DNA from: a bacterium
GTDB lineage: Bacteria; Zhuqueibacterota; Zhuqueibacteria; Residuimicrobiales; Oceaniaggregativiventaceae
Direction of reading: 5' to 3'
Assembly (NCBI GenBank): GCA_029565675.1
Contig: JAKQNP010000052.1
Coordinates: 1 to 64,000, forward strand
Length of the DNA stretch: 64,000 bases
Positions within the stretch are counted from its first letter, which is position 1. Each line of letters starts with the position of its first letter. Under the pieces are notes generated by a model. The model was not told where the DNA came from. It did not search any database and saw nothing but the letters and a program-made list of their open reading frames with translations. A program made the translations under genes and the position numbers. This document shows, in pieces, positions 54,995 through 63,809 of the stretch.

Positions 54995-55369
54995 ATGGAA
55001 AGAACAACCATTTTTCGCTGTGAGAATTGCGGCAATATCATCGAATTGGTCCATGTCGGCGGCGGCAAACTGGTCTGTTGCGGCCAACCGATGACCCGGG
55101 TGGATGAGAACAGCGTCGATGCCGCCAAGGAAAAACACGTGCCAATGGTCGAACACAAGGATGGTATCCTGCGTGTGACAGTCGGCAGCGTGGCGCATCC
55201 CATGGAAGAAAAACACTATATCCAGTGGGTCGAGGTGGTGACCGCCGACCGGATCTGTCGCAAGTGGCTCAAACCGGGAGATCCACCGGTTGCGGAATTC
55301 GCCGCCAAGGAAAAACCGATCAAAGTGCGGGAATATTGCAATTTGCACGGATTGTGGATCGCCAGTTGA
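54995..55369 (+). CDS. dfx: Desulfoferrodoxin, two-iron superoxide reductase
   Basis: Reduces superoxide to hydrogen peroxide in the cytoplasm of anaerobes. Both iron centres are visible. The desulforedoxin centre has C9, C12, C28 and C29. The active-site centre has H48 in EKHVP, H68 and H74 in VAHPMEEKHYIQW, then C115 and H118 in EYCNLHG. The length of 124 residues is standard for the 2Fe type. The gene begins a plus-strand run with two cytochrome-type genes, 49 bases before the next start. Confidence 0.96.
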   Translation: MERTTIFRCENCGNIIELVHVGGGKLVCCGQPMTRVDENSVDAAKEKHVPMVEHKDGILRVTVGSVAHPMEEKHYIQWVEVVTADRICRKWLKPGDPPVAEFAAKEKPIKVREYCNLHGLWIAS

Positions 55370-55418
55370 CCAAAAAGGTTTATCGAGAACACGGCAAACC
55401 AATCCAGAGGAGTTATCG

Positions 55419-56765
55419 ATGAAACCGATCATCGTTCTTTTCCTCGCCATGTTGGTTGTGGCTGATGTAATTTTTGCCCAGGAACTTCCTGCCGGTGCAG
55501 CCAAGCTGGGCACACACCGCTACGACGAGTTTGAAAAACCCGAGGCATGTAAAAGCTGTCATATTGACATCTATTTTCAATGGCAACAGGCCATGATGTC
55601 GGAGGCCTATACCCATCATTGGGACGAGATCGAATATTTCGATCTGGCGGTGGAACACGCCAAAAAGGATCCTTCTTTCAAAGAGCCGGTCGACGGCTGC
55701 AACGGCTGTCATACGCCGATGGCTTATATGGCCGGCGATGTAACGCCGCCGCGGCCGAGTGAAAACTCGCGCGCCAACGAAAGCGTCAGCTGTGAAGTCT
55801 GCCATACCATCGTGGGCTGGACGGGCGAGGTGCCTTACAATTTCAGTTTTCAGACCTCGCCGGGCCGGGTCAAATACGGCGCCAAACCCGGACTGGTTTC
55901 GCCGCATCACGAGACCAAATCTCTGTCTCTCTACAATCAGGCCGAATATTGCGGCAATTGCCACAACGAACAGAGCCCATTCGGCATCTGGGTCAAGTCG
56001 ACGCAAATCGAGTGGAAAGAAGGGCCTTACAGCAAGGAAAACGTCCCCTGTCAAACCTGTCACATGCCCAAAGCGCGCGGCCGCAATGCCATCATGGCCG
56101 AGGAAGATCTGGTGGCACAGCACCTGTTTCACGGCGCCCACGACCCCGGCAAACTGGCCAGCGCCGTGGAACTGCGCATGCACCCTGACGAACGCGAACT
56201 GCCCTATGATGCAACGGTGGTGATCAGCGTACAGCTCTTCAACGCCAAGGCCGGGCACAAATTCCCCACCGGTTCGGTCGAGGATCGCATTGCCTGGTTG
56301 CATGTGACGGCCACGGATGCCGAAGGCCGCATCCATCATCTGCCGGTCGATCGCAAAGGGTTTACGGGTGAAGAATACACCATTGGCGCCGATGTGCTCG
56401 CCTATCAGGATATGGGCATTCCCAAAGGCATCGCCGATTTCCCTGGAGTGCAGCGCGACGGCGTACCGCTGGGGGATCGCATTTTCCGCATGCCCTATTT
56501 CGATCCCCAGGGCCGCATGACCATCATGCAGTGGAACACAAAATCGCTCGGCGTCGACTATCGCATCGGCCCGCGCGAGACCAAAATCGAAACCTTTACC
56601 TGGAAATTGCCCGACGACATCCCGGTGGGCAAAGTCACCTTTAAAGCGGAATTGTTCTATCAAAAACTGGTCAAGCCGGTAGCGGATTTTCTCGGCGTCC
56701 CCGAAGATGAGAGTGAAATCATGCCGATCAATTCCGCTGTCACCTGGATCGAAGTGTATGAATAG
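55419..56765 (+). CDS. Exported pentahaem c-type cytochrome
   Basis: A 448-residue protein with a signal peptide (MKPIIVLFLAMLVVADVIFA). Five CxxCH haem sites start at residues 44, 94, 125, 178 and 211, all in the N-terminal half, with several extra histidines as distal ligands. The layout resembles the cytochrome c554/NrfA-related multihaem families. The C-terminal half (about 250-448) is a beta-rich domain (AKAGHKFPTGSVEDR). AGAGGAG precedes the ATG; the longer frame starts inside dfx and is not real. It probably carries electrons in the periplasm together with the haem-porin encoded next. Partners and redox role are inferred. Confidence 0.88.
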   Translation: MKPIIVLFLAMLVVADVIFAQELPAGAAKLGTHRYDEFEKPEACKSCHIDIYFQWQQAMMSEAYTHHWDEIEYFDLAVEHAKKDPSFKEPVDGCNGCHTPMAYMAGDVTPPRPSENSRANESVSCEVCHTIVGWTGEVPYNFSFQTSPGRVKYGAKPGLVSPHHETKSLSLYNQAEYCGNCHNEQSPFGIWVKSTQIEWKEGPYSKENVPCQTCHMPKARGRNAIMAEEDLVAQHLFHGAHDPGKLASAVELRMHPDERELPYDATVVISVQLFNAKAGHKFPTGSVEDRIAWLHVTATDAEGRIHHLPVDRKGFTGEEYTIGADVLAYQDMGIPKGIADFPGVQRDGVPLGDRIFRMPYFDPQGRMTIMQWNTKSLGVDYRIGPRETKIETFTWKLPDDIPVGKVTFKAELFYQKLVKPVADFLGVPEDESEIMPINSAVTWIEVYE

Positions 56766-56799
56766 CTCTGCAGAATTCGGTACATGAATGGAGGGTTGC

Positions 56800-57969
56800 A
56801 TGGACAACAAATCCCGCTTCATATTCATCTGCATCGCCGTGCTCTTTTTTTCGTTTCTGACGTCAGACACGCTGGCCATTCCGGCTCTGGCAAGGCGCTA
56901 TAAAATCTCGTGCAGCACCTGCCATGCGCCCTTTCCCAAGCTGAAAGAATATGGCGAAGAGGTGGCGGGCAACGGTTTTGTGATTCTCGAGGAAGAAAAA
57001 GAACGCGATTACGTGGTGGCCGGCGATGACCTGCTGTGGCTGAACAAAGAGTTTCCGCTCTCGGCGCGTTTCGACGCCTATGGCCTCTATGACGACACCA
57101 AAGGCGGCGAAGGCACCGACCTGCAGACACCCTGGGGTGTCAAACTGCTCTCCGGCGGCGCCCTGTACAAAAACATCGGCTATTATTTCTATTTTTACAT
57201 GTCTGAACGCGGCGAGGTGGCAGGCGTGGAAGACGCCTATATCCACTTCAACGATGTCTTCAACACTCCGCTGGACATTATGGTCGGCCAGTTTCAGACC
57301 TCGGATCCGCTGATGAAACGCGAACTGCGCCTGACTTTTGAGGATTATCAAATCTACAAAACCCGTCCCGGGCAGTCGAGCACCAATCTCACCTATGATC
57401 GAGGGGTGATGCTGGTCTATGGATTGGAAAAGACCGGCACCGATCTGGTCGCGCTGCTGGTCAACGGCAATGGTATGCCGGAAGGCAGCTTTGACCAGGA
57501 CAAATACAAAAATGTTGGGCTGCGCCTCAGTCAGGCGGTCGCGGAAGTGTTGAGCGTCGGCGGGTTTGTCTACCGGGGCAAAGAAGATCTCGGACCACAG
57601 ACGAACGAGATCACCTATTGGGGTCCGGATTTCAATCTGGCTTTCGGCAAGTTGGAAGTCACCGGACAGTACCTCATGCGCACGGATGAAGCCAAGGTAG
57701 GTTCAGGAGCAAACCAGTGGACCAGCAAAGGGGAAACCAAAGGCATGGTAGTGGAGGCGATTTTTGCACCGCAGTTAGACCGATCGCGCTGGTATCTGAC
57801 CGGACTCTACAACCGGGTCGAATCGGATTGGCAACCGAGCAATTATGAAACCGCCACGCTGAGTTACACCTATCTGATGGCGCGCAACCTGCGGTTGATC
57901 GCTGAGTTCACCCGCGATATCCACCACGAAAACAACCGGCTGGTCTTCGGTTTTGTCAGCGGATTTTGA
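56800..57969 (+). CDS. Porin-like outer-membrane protein with N-terminal c-type haem site
   Basis: A signal peptide is followed by a single CSTCH haem motif at 38-42 (RRYKISCSTCHAPFPKLKEYG). The rest of the 389-residue protein is a predicted beta-barrel with alternating aromatic strands, ending in FGFVSGF with a C-terminal Phe typical of outer-membrane proteins. GGAGGG precedes the chosen ATG. It lies 34 bases after the pentahaem cytochrome gene, suggesting one electron-transfer unit that might pass electrons across the outer membrane. That role is an inference. Confidence 0.8.
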   Translation: MDNKSRFIFICIAVLFFSFLTSDTLAIPALARRYKISCSTCHAPFPKLKEYGEEVAGNGFVILEEEKERDYVVAGDDLLWLNKEFPLSARFDAYGLYDDTKGGEGTDLQTPWGVKLLSGGALYKNIGYYFYFYMSERGEVAGVEDAYIHFNDVFNTPLDIMVGQFQTSDPLMKRELRLTFEDYQIYKTRPGQSSTNLTYDRGVMLVYGLEKTGTDLVALLVNGNGMPEGSFDQDKYKNVGLRLSQAVAEVLSVGGFVYRGKEDLGPQTNEITYWGPDFNLAFGKLEVTGQYLMRTDEAKVGSGANQWTSKGETKGMVVEAIFAPQLDRSRWYLTGLYNRVESDWQPSNYETATLSYTYLMARNLRLIAEFTRDIHHENNRLVFGFVSGF

Positions 57970-58000
57970 CGGCAAATCTGTCAAGTACTTAAAGCCTAAT

Positions 58001-58035
58001 AAAAATGCCCGGCAAAAAATCGCCGGGCATTTTTT
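58001..58035. terminator. Bidirectional rho-independent terminator
   Basis: ATGCCCGGC and GCCGGGCAT form a perfect 9-bp stem around an eight-base loop, flanked by AAAA on the left and TTTTTT on the right. It lies between convergent genes and can serve both the haem-porin and the methyltransferase transcripts. Confidence 0.92.
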
Positions 58036-58060
58036 GATAGTTTTAACATCATCCGTCGAG

Positions 58061-58846
58061 CTACTCGCCTGCCACTCCCCTTGCTTCGATTTGCTGCTTC
58101 GCATCGTCGATCCGCATCAGTCTCTGGCGCATGGCTTCGGCCATGACAATGCTGGCCGAATGGGTAAGCGAAAGAGAGCCGATATCGGTCGACATGGGGA
58201 TATGGATAAACTGGTCGCAATGCGAGCGCACCGCCGCCGAGAGTCCCCGTTTTTCGCCGCCCAGACAAAGCAGAACACCGCGAGTGAGATCCACATCATA
58301 GATCCGCCGTTTCACATTGGCGATGCAGCCATAAATCGCTACATCGTAATTGTGCATTTTGGGCAATATTTTTTCCGGTTTATCGAAAAGCAAAAGCGGC
58401 ATGCGTTCGAAGGCGCCTGAAGAAGAACGCGAAACCGCCGCTTCATCGAAATCCCACAAATGCTTTTTCAACAGGATCGCCTGAACACCGAGCGCTTCGG
58501 CGCTGCGGATGACAAAGCCAAAGTTTTGCGCATCGTCCACACCTTCGAGCAGCACCAGCATCGGCGGGCGCGATGAAGTTTTGATGAATTCAAAAAATCG
58601 GCCGCTGTCCCAGGGTTGGCGCGGCGAACACAGCGCCACAATCCCGCCGTGGGTTTTGCCTCTGGCCATGGTGTCGATCTCTTCGTTGCTGACCGTTTTG
58701 ACCGGGATCTTCTGTTCCTCGGCCGATGCAAAAAGCTCAGGCGAGTTCTCCCTGTGCAAACCGTTGCGCATGAGAATCAGTTCGATTTTGCGCTCGCGAG
58801 CCTGCAGAGCAGCCTGAACACAGATTCTGCCTTCCAGAATGACCAT
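58061..58846 (-). CDS. TrmH/SpoU-family RNA 2'-O-methyltransferase
   Basis: An AdoMet-dependent enzyme of the knotted SPOUT class that methylates ribose in rRNA or tRNA. An N-terminal substrate-binding domain (about 1-85) is followed by the three family motifs: LLEGVDDAQNFGFVIRSAEALG, LCLGGEKRGLS and IPMSTDIGSLSLTHSASIVMAEA. Similarity to RlmB is plausible, but the exact target nucleotide cannot be read. It lies apart from its upstream neighbour by 138 bases. Confidence 0.9.
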   Translation of the reverse strand: MVILEGRICVQAALQARERKIELILMRNGLHRENSPELFASAEEQKIPVKTVSNEEIDTMARGKTHGGIVALCSPRQPWDSGRFFEFIKTSSRPPMLVLLEGVDDAQNFGFVIRSAEALGVQAILLKKHLWDFDEAAVSRSSSGAFERMPLLLFDKPEKILPKMHNYDVAIYGCIANVKRRIYDVDLTRGVLLCLGGEKRGLSAAVRSHCDQFIHIPMSTDIGSLSLTHSASIVMAEAMRQRLMRIDDAKQQIEARGVAGE

Positions 58847-58984
58847 CGGCGAGTATGCCTTTGTTGTTGTTTTTAAGGATCAGTCGACTACGCCAGGCCC
58901 GAAAGGTTGCAGCATTGCTCTGGGCAACCGGGAGAAATCATCGATCCGCAGGACGGCGAAATCATCGCCGTTGGTTTGTTTCGA

Positions 58985-59707
58985 TCAGCGTATGCCGGGG
59001 TAGGGCTTTTTTTTCTGTGGCCGTGCCGACATCAGCAAGGGCTTGAAACGGCTGGTCAGCGCCTGACAATCTTCCCGGACTCGGACATAGTTCTCCTCAT
59101 CGGTGCGGCACCAGAGGATAAAAATCAGTTCGCCGCGCGGCAGAACCGTGACCACCCAGACAGGCGAACCCGGTTCCGGCAGGATCAGGGCAAAATACCA
59201 GCCCTGCAGAATACGGTGGGCCGGACCGGACAGCGGCTGCAGCAAGCTCACCCTGCCGTTGGAATCTTCTGCGCCATCGATCATTCCGTCGAGGATGGAG
59301 ATCGCCAGATCTTTGGCCGTCAAGCTGTCACCGAGCGCCAGCACTCCGAGGCGGGCATCTGCCAGATCGGGCCGTTCCAGATCGGCCAGCCATTTGACCT
59401 GCGGCAGCAAAGCGGTTCCCTCGTCGCAGGGGTGCACGACTGTATCGTCAGAGACTTGCACAAATTGCCAACCCGGTGCAGGCAGCGGCAAGGCGAAATG
59501 AAACGGATAATGGTAATAGACCGAATCCATGATCCCGGTCATCCGATCGCCAGGCAGAGATGGATGATCGGCGGACAGATCCGGCAGCATGCGCTTCATC
59601 TCGCACAACAACCCCAGAACGATAACGAGCGCAAAGGCGCCAAATATCAGCGCCAGCCATTCAGTGCCTTTTTTGCGATAAACTTTATTTATATCTGGCT
59701 TAAGCAT
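58985..59707 (-). CDS. Hypothetical protein with one N-terminal membrane anchor
   Basis: A 240-residue protein with a basic N-terminus and one transmembrane segment (WLALIFGAFALVIVLGLL), the rest probably periplasmic. No known motif is visible. Its ATG overlaps the PfkB-kinase stop by eight bases, so the two are translationally coupled, but this does not define its job. Confidence 0.6.
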   Translation of the reverse strand: MLKPDINKVYRKKGTEWLALIFGAFALVIVLGLLCEMKRMLPDLSADHPSLPGDRMTGIMDSVYYHYPFHFALPLPAPGWQFVQVSDDTVVHPCDEGTALLPQVKWLADLERPDLADARLGVLALGDSLTAKDLAISILDGMIDGAEDSNGRVSLLQPLSGPAHRILQGWYFALILPEPGSPVWVVTVLPRGELIFILWCRTDEENYVRVREDCQALTSRFKPLLMSARPQKKKPYPGIR

Positions 59708-60593
59708 GTAAAGACATCACCTCTTCCATGGTCCATTCCGGCACCGCGCCTTTGCGGGTGGCAATGAATGCGCCGAGCCGGTTGCCGAATTCAGCGATCT
59801 CTTCCAGGTCGGCGCCCTGCAAATACTTGATGATCAAGCCCGCGGCAAAAGCGTCGCCGGAGCCTGTGGTATCGATCGCTTTGACCTGAAAGCCGGGGTG
59901 GCGCACCTCGCGATCGCTGGTGACCAGACAACATCCATCCGCTCCGTAGGTTATCGCCGCCATTTGAATGGCATAGACATCCAGCAATTGACGGCAAAAA
60001 CTGACATCGGATTCGGTGCTGCGATAGGATTCCTTGAGCAAAGCGAGCTCGTCGCCATTGAGTTTGATCAAATCGGCCAGGGTCAGGGAGGCCTTGACGA
60101 TATTTTCCGTTTCTTCTGACCAGCCGCGCAGATTGATATCGTACAGTTTGAGCGCATGATCGGACGATTTGAGAAAGGCCTGGATGGCGCGTCGTGAAAC
60201 AGCGTGGCGCTGCGCCAGAGTGCCGAACAAAACCGCATCCACCTGCTCGGCGAGTTTTCGCCAACTGATGTTCATTTCCATATAATCGAAAGCAACATCG
60301 ACACTGCAGACAAACGAAGGCTGACCCCTGGCATCAAGAGTCACCTTGACGGTTCCGGTCGGTTTTTGCGTATCGATCTGTATGCCCGAAACATCGAGGC
60401 TGCGCGAGATCAATTCGTGCATCAAAAGATCGCCGAGCCGGTCGTTGCCGATCCGGCTGAGAATCAATCCATATTCGCCGGCCTGGTTGACATGGGCGGC
60501 AAAGTTGGTCGGCGCGCCGCCCAAAAACTTTTTATCGTCATAGATATCCCACAGAATTTCACCCAATCCGGCTATCTTGAACATTTTCTTCAT
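59700..60593 (-). CDS. PfkB-family sugar kinase (fructokinase-like)
   Basis: A cytoplasmic ribokinase-fold kinase. Signatures: GLGEILWDIYDDKKFLGGAPTNFAAHV at the N-terminus, as in fructokinases; KLNGDELALL; and DTTGSGDAFAAGL with the catalytic aspartate and anion hole. The 297-residue length is typical. AAGGA lies seven bases before the ATG. The sugar is not certain; fructose is the best guess from the N-terminal motif. Confidence 0.88.
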   Translation of the reverse strand: MKKMFKIAGLGEILWDIYDDKKFLGGAPTNFAAHVNQAGEYGLILSRIGNDRLGDLLMHELISRSLDVSGIQIDTQKPTGTVKVTLDARGQPSFVCSVDVAFDYMEMNISWRKLAEQVDAVLFGTLAQRHAVSRRAIQAFLKSSDHALKLYDINLRGWSEETENIVKASLTLADLIKLNGDELALLKESYRSTESDVSFCRQLLDVYAIQMAAITYGADGCCLVTSDREVRHPGFQVKAIDTTGSGDAFAAGLIIKYLQGADLEEIAEFGNRLGAFIATRKGAVPEWTMEEVMSLHA

Positions 60594-60617
60594 GCAACCG
60601 TCCTTATCTTAGCGGGT

Positions 60618-62582
60618 TCATTTAGATCCGGCGCGAACAGCGACCGTAATCACAGGGCCGCCCGGCAGAGGTCCGGTACCGGTGCGCGGGTCGATTTCAA
60701 TGAACTCGATGCCTGGCGGAATTGGGAAATCCGCAAAAGGTTCACGGGCCAGTGCGCGTTTCATAAACAACGTCCAGATCGGCACTGCGCCGCTGGCGCC
60801 GGTCAGTTCGCGGCCGGTCGGAGTAACCATTCGGCGGTTGTCATCGAAACCGACCCAGACAGCGGTGACCAGTTCAGGGGTAAAACCGACAAACCAACAA
60901 TCGCGATTGTCATTCGACGTGCCTGTTTTGCCGGCACACGGCCGACTCAGGCCCAGAGAACGAATGGACTTTCCGGTTCCTTCCTCCACCACGCCGCGCA
61001 GCATGTCTAGCAACAGATAGGCAGTCTGGGGATCGATCGCCCTGCTGCTCTTGTTTTCATGCCGCTGCAGTTCGACATTCTGATCGGTGCTGATCCGGGC
61101 GATCAGATAGGGTTCGCGGCGAATGCCCAGATTGGCGATTGTACAAAACGCCGCTGCCATTTCATAGGGAGAGACTCCGGCAGCGCCCAAGGCGAGCGAC
61201 AGGTTTGCCGGCAGATCGCTGGTGATGCCCATCCGATGCGCATAGTCAACGGTTTTTTGCGGTCCGATGCGGTCGATCAGCTTGACTGCGATCACGTTGC
61301 GCGATTCCATCAGCGCCCATTTTAGCGTCATTGGACCCAAATAGCGCTTGTCAAAATTGCGCGGTTCATAATATCCCTGGTTGTTTTCGAATTTGACCGC
61401 GTCATCCACCAACACTGCAGTGGGAGCAAACAGGCCCAGATCCAGAGCGGCGATATAGGTAAAGGGTTTGAAGGACGAGCCGGGATGGCGGTTGTTGGTG
61501 AAGGTGCGGTTGTAGGGGCTGCGGCGATAATCGCGGCCGCCGACCACCGCCTTGACCTGGCCTGTGTGCGGATCGATTGCGATCAGCGCGGCTTGCGGAT
61601 AATCGCCCCACGTTTCGCGCTTGGCGTTCGCATAGGGCGGCAGTTTGAAAAGGCGATCGAGTTCCTGCAATCCTTCCTGCACGGCCCGTGAAGCCTCGTA
61701 CTGCAGCCGTGTGTTGAGGGTGCTGGCGATATGCAGGCCGCCGTAATCGACCGCCGCGTCGCCGAAGGTCTCCCGCGCTTCTGAACGCACCCGTTGGATA
61801 AAATAGTCGGCGTGTCCCAAAAAGGGATTGATGTCGCTCAACACCAGTTCTTCCTCAGCTGCGCTTTGCTGTTGCTCGGCAGTGATAAACCCCTCTTCTC
61901 GCATGCGTTTGAGGACAAAGGCCTGGCGTTCTTTGGCGATATCAAAATTGATATAGGGACTGTAGCGCGCCGGCCAACGCGGGATACCGGCGAGCATGGC
62001 CGACTCGGACAATTTCAGCTCATCGGCGTGTTTGGCGAAATAGGTCTGTGCCGCCAGCTCCACTCCATAAATGCCGGAACTGAAATCGATTTGGTTGACA
62101 TACGCTTCGAGGATTTCCTCTTTGCTGAATTGGCGTTCGATCTGAAAAGAAATAAAGATTTCCTTGAATTTGCGCGACCACACGCGATCAAAGGTAAAAA
62201 AGAGGTTTTTTGCCAGCTGCTGGGAAATGGTGCTCCCTCCTTCGCTCACCTTGCCGCTAAAGAGATTGCTGACCATGGCGCGGAGAAAAGCCCGTTTGCT
62301 GAATCCATGATGGCTAAAAAAATGGTTGTCCTCAAGGGCAATGATCGCATCGAGCAGGTGGGGTGAAATATCCTCGATCTGTACCACCTGCCGGTTGGCC
62401 ATCACTTTGACAATCTGTTGGTCATCGGCATAGATGGTTGTCGGTGTGCGCAGGGCAATGGCATTGAGATCGCTTGGCAACTGCGGCAGCGAAAGCATAA
62501 ACACCAACAAAACGATTGCAGCGATTGCGACAGCGATTATAATAAAGTTGCGCAGACGAAACATGCTTTTTGTCGCGGCCAT
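60618..62582 (-). CDS. Class A penicillin-binding protein (transglycosylase-transpeptidase)
   Basis: Builds and crosslinks peptidoglycan. A membrane anchor (about 10-32) is followed by a GT51 transglycosylase domain with catalytic E84 in ALEDNHFFSHHGF, and GGSTISQQLAKNLFF. The transpeptidase domain has PGSSFKPFTY (SxxK), SRN and KTGTSNDN. Its 654 residues are close to shorter PBP1A/1B-type enzymes. The ATG with AAAGGG upstream lies one base after the stop of the preceding gene, so the two are coupled. Confidence 0.93.
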   Translation of the reverse strand: MAATKSMFRLRNFIIIAVAIAAIVLLVFMLSLPQLPSDLNAIALRTPTTIYADDQQIVKVMANRQVVQIEDISPHLLDAIIALEDNHFFSHHGFSKRAFLRAMVSNLFSGKVSEGGSTISQQLAKNLFFTFDRVWSRKFKEIFISFQIERQFSKEEILEAYVNQIDFSSGIYGVELAAQTYFAKHADELKLSESAMLAGIPRWPARYSPYINFDIAKERQAFVLKRMREEGFITAEQQQSAAEEELVLSDINPFLGHADYFIQRVRSEARETFGDAAVDYGGLHIASTLNTRLQYEASRAVQEGLQELDRLFKLPPYANAKRETWGDYPQAALIAIDPHTGQVKAVVGGRDYRRSPYNRTFTNNRHPGSSFKPFTYIAALDLGLFAPTAVLVDDAVKFENNQGYYEPRNFDKRYLGPMTLKWALMESRNVIAVKLIDRIGPQKTVDYAHRMGITSDLPANLSLALGAAGVSPYEMAAAFCTIANLGIRREPYLIARISTDQNVELQRHENKSSRAIDPQTAYLLLDMLRGVVEEGTGKSIRSLGLSRPCAGKTGTSNDNRDCWFVGFTPELVTAVWVGFDDNRRMVTPTGRELTGASGAVPIWTLFMKRALAREPFADFPIPPGIEFIEIDPRTGTGPLPGGPVITVAVRAGSK

Positions 62583-62583
62583 A

Positions 62584-63456
62584 TCACTGCCCTTTCTCAA
62601 TCGGCATCATCAGAGGAGCGGTCTCGCCCAAGGCGTTGAGTTTGGTGATCAGCGAAGAGACCGCTGCAGCATTGGCATCGATGATCACCGTTTTGAGCAC
62701 ATCGGTGCGTTTGACTTCAAAGGCCAGTTCCACCCGGCCAAAATCGGCAACGCGGGAGATCGCCACCGCCTTCAGGTCATTGCCCCACTCGATCAATTGA
62801 TAGAGATCGGGCAATAGAGCCTGTCGCTGTTTTGCAGACAACCGGTCAAAAGCGCGATAAAAAACCTGTGCAGGTACGATTCGGCCGGCGAAACGGTCAT
62901 CGCTGACCAGGGTGGAAAAACCATACGATGACTCCGACACGCTGTAGAGTGAATCCACCGGGACATAGGTTTCATGCAGCAGCCGCTCGAATCCATCGAC
63001 AAACAACACGGCCAACTGATCGCCGTGCAAGGTGAAATTCACCCGTTGCCATTCGGGATTCCGAAAGAGTGAATAGAGCTTTTCAGCCCCCACCAGAGTT
63101 TGCGCCTCCTTCTGACCGAGGCGGCGATAAAACTGCAAAAATTCATCGCGTTGGATGGTTTGGCGCTGCCGCAACGACAGCACGCCGAGCAGATCCCCGA
63201 GATCGCGCAAAATCGTCCCTGTCGCACTGCTGTCGGCAGGCAGATCTTCCAGCAATTGGGATACCCGCTCTTCACCGCTCAGATCTTTGGCTTCTTCTTC
63301 CCATAACCTGCCGATTTGCGGTCGAAACCGGTTGGTCAAGCGCATGACTTCACCCATCCCGATTTCGATCCAGTCGAAAAAGCCCTCTAGAACGACCAGA
63401 AGCAGGAAAACAGCCAACAAACCAAGTATCTTTGCGGACAGATGTGGTTTTTTCAT
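62584..63456 (-). CDS. Membrane-anchored protein coupled to penicillin-binding protein
   Basis: A 290-residue protein with one N-terminal transmembrane segment (ILGLLAVFLLLVVLEGFF) and a long predicted extracytoplasmic part, helical at first and mixed after about 130. I do not recognise a family. The downstream PBP gene starts one base after its stop, which suggests a partner or regulator of the PBP. The start at MKKPHLS with AGGG upstream is preferred over the longer frame. Confidence 0.65.
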   Translation of the reverse strand: MKKPHLSAKILGLLAVFLLLVVLEGFFDWIEIGMGEVMRLTNRFRPQIGRLWEEEAKDLSGEERVSQLLEDLPADSSATGTILRDLGDLLGVLSLRQRQTIQRDEFLQFYRRLGQKEAQTLVGAEKLYSLFRNPEWQRVNFTLHGDQLAVLFVDGFERLLHETYVPVDSLYSVSESSYGFSTLVSDDRFAGRIVPAQVFYRAFDRLSAKQRQALLPDLYQLIEWGNDLKAVAISRVADFGRVELAFEVKRTDVLKTVIIDANAAAVSSLITKLNALGETAPLMMPIEKGQ

Positions 63457-63565
63457 AATCGCAACCCTGCATTCAGAAGACACCACACAGTCAAATAGAA
63501 TCCCAACCACAAATGAGTCCGGCTGGTGGGCACCAGGTCAATTGACCTGTTATTCAAGATCAGCA

Positions 63566-63809
63566 GTGTTCCGTCGTCAGACGGAACACCTATCACCCAT
63601 TTCAATACTATCTAAAACCTGAACCGACCTTTGACTTGCATTGCAGTCAGATCGATACACAAGTCATTGATACAACCCAGATTCGGTGTTAACCGAATCA
63701 AAAATCATTCAATCACTTATTCCTGATGTTGTTGCACAATTGGCAGTTTTCACCCTCTGTGTATCGCTATCAGATTGATTTTCTGTGAGAATCGGTGCTT
63801 CGCACCGAA
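63566..63809. repeat. Dispersed hairpin repeat region, further copies
   Basis: Three hairpins are visible: GTGTTCCGTC-GTCA-GACGGAACAC (63566-63589), GATTCGGT-GTTA-ACCGAATC (63680-63699) and TCGGTGC-TTC-GCACCGA (63792-63808). The core at 63751-63780 is the inverted counterpart of the copy at 49249-49279 (27 of 30 bases). A partial core (CATTGCAGTCAGATCGATAC, then ACAAG) lies near 63639-63663 in the opposite direction. The palindrome AGGTCAATTGACCT stands just before (63535-63548). Within 63457-64000 I see no credible gene. Confidence 0.55.

Noticed and set aside
54728-55513. A 261-codon minus-strand frame across the dfx gene
   Set aside because: It covers the well-supported superoxide reductase gene on the other strand and shows no motif.
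55413-56879. A 488-codon open frame antisense to the pentahaem cytochrome gene
   Set aside because: The opposite strand has five CxxCH motifs, a signal peptide and a good ribosome site; the antisense frame has none of these.
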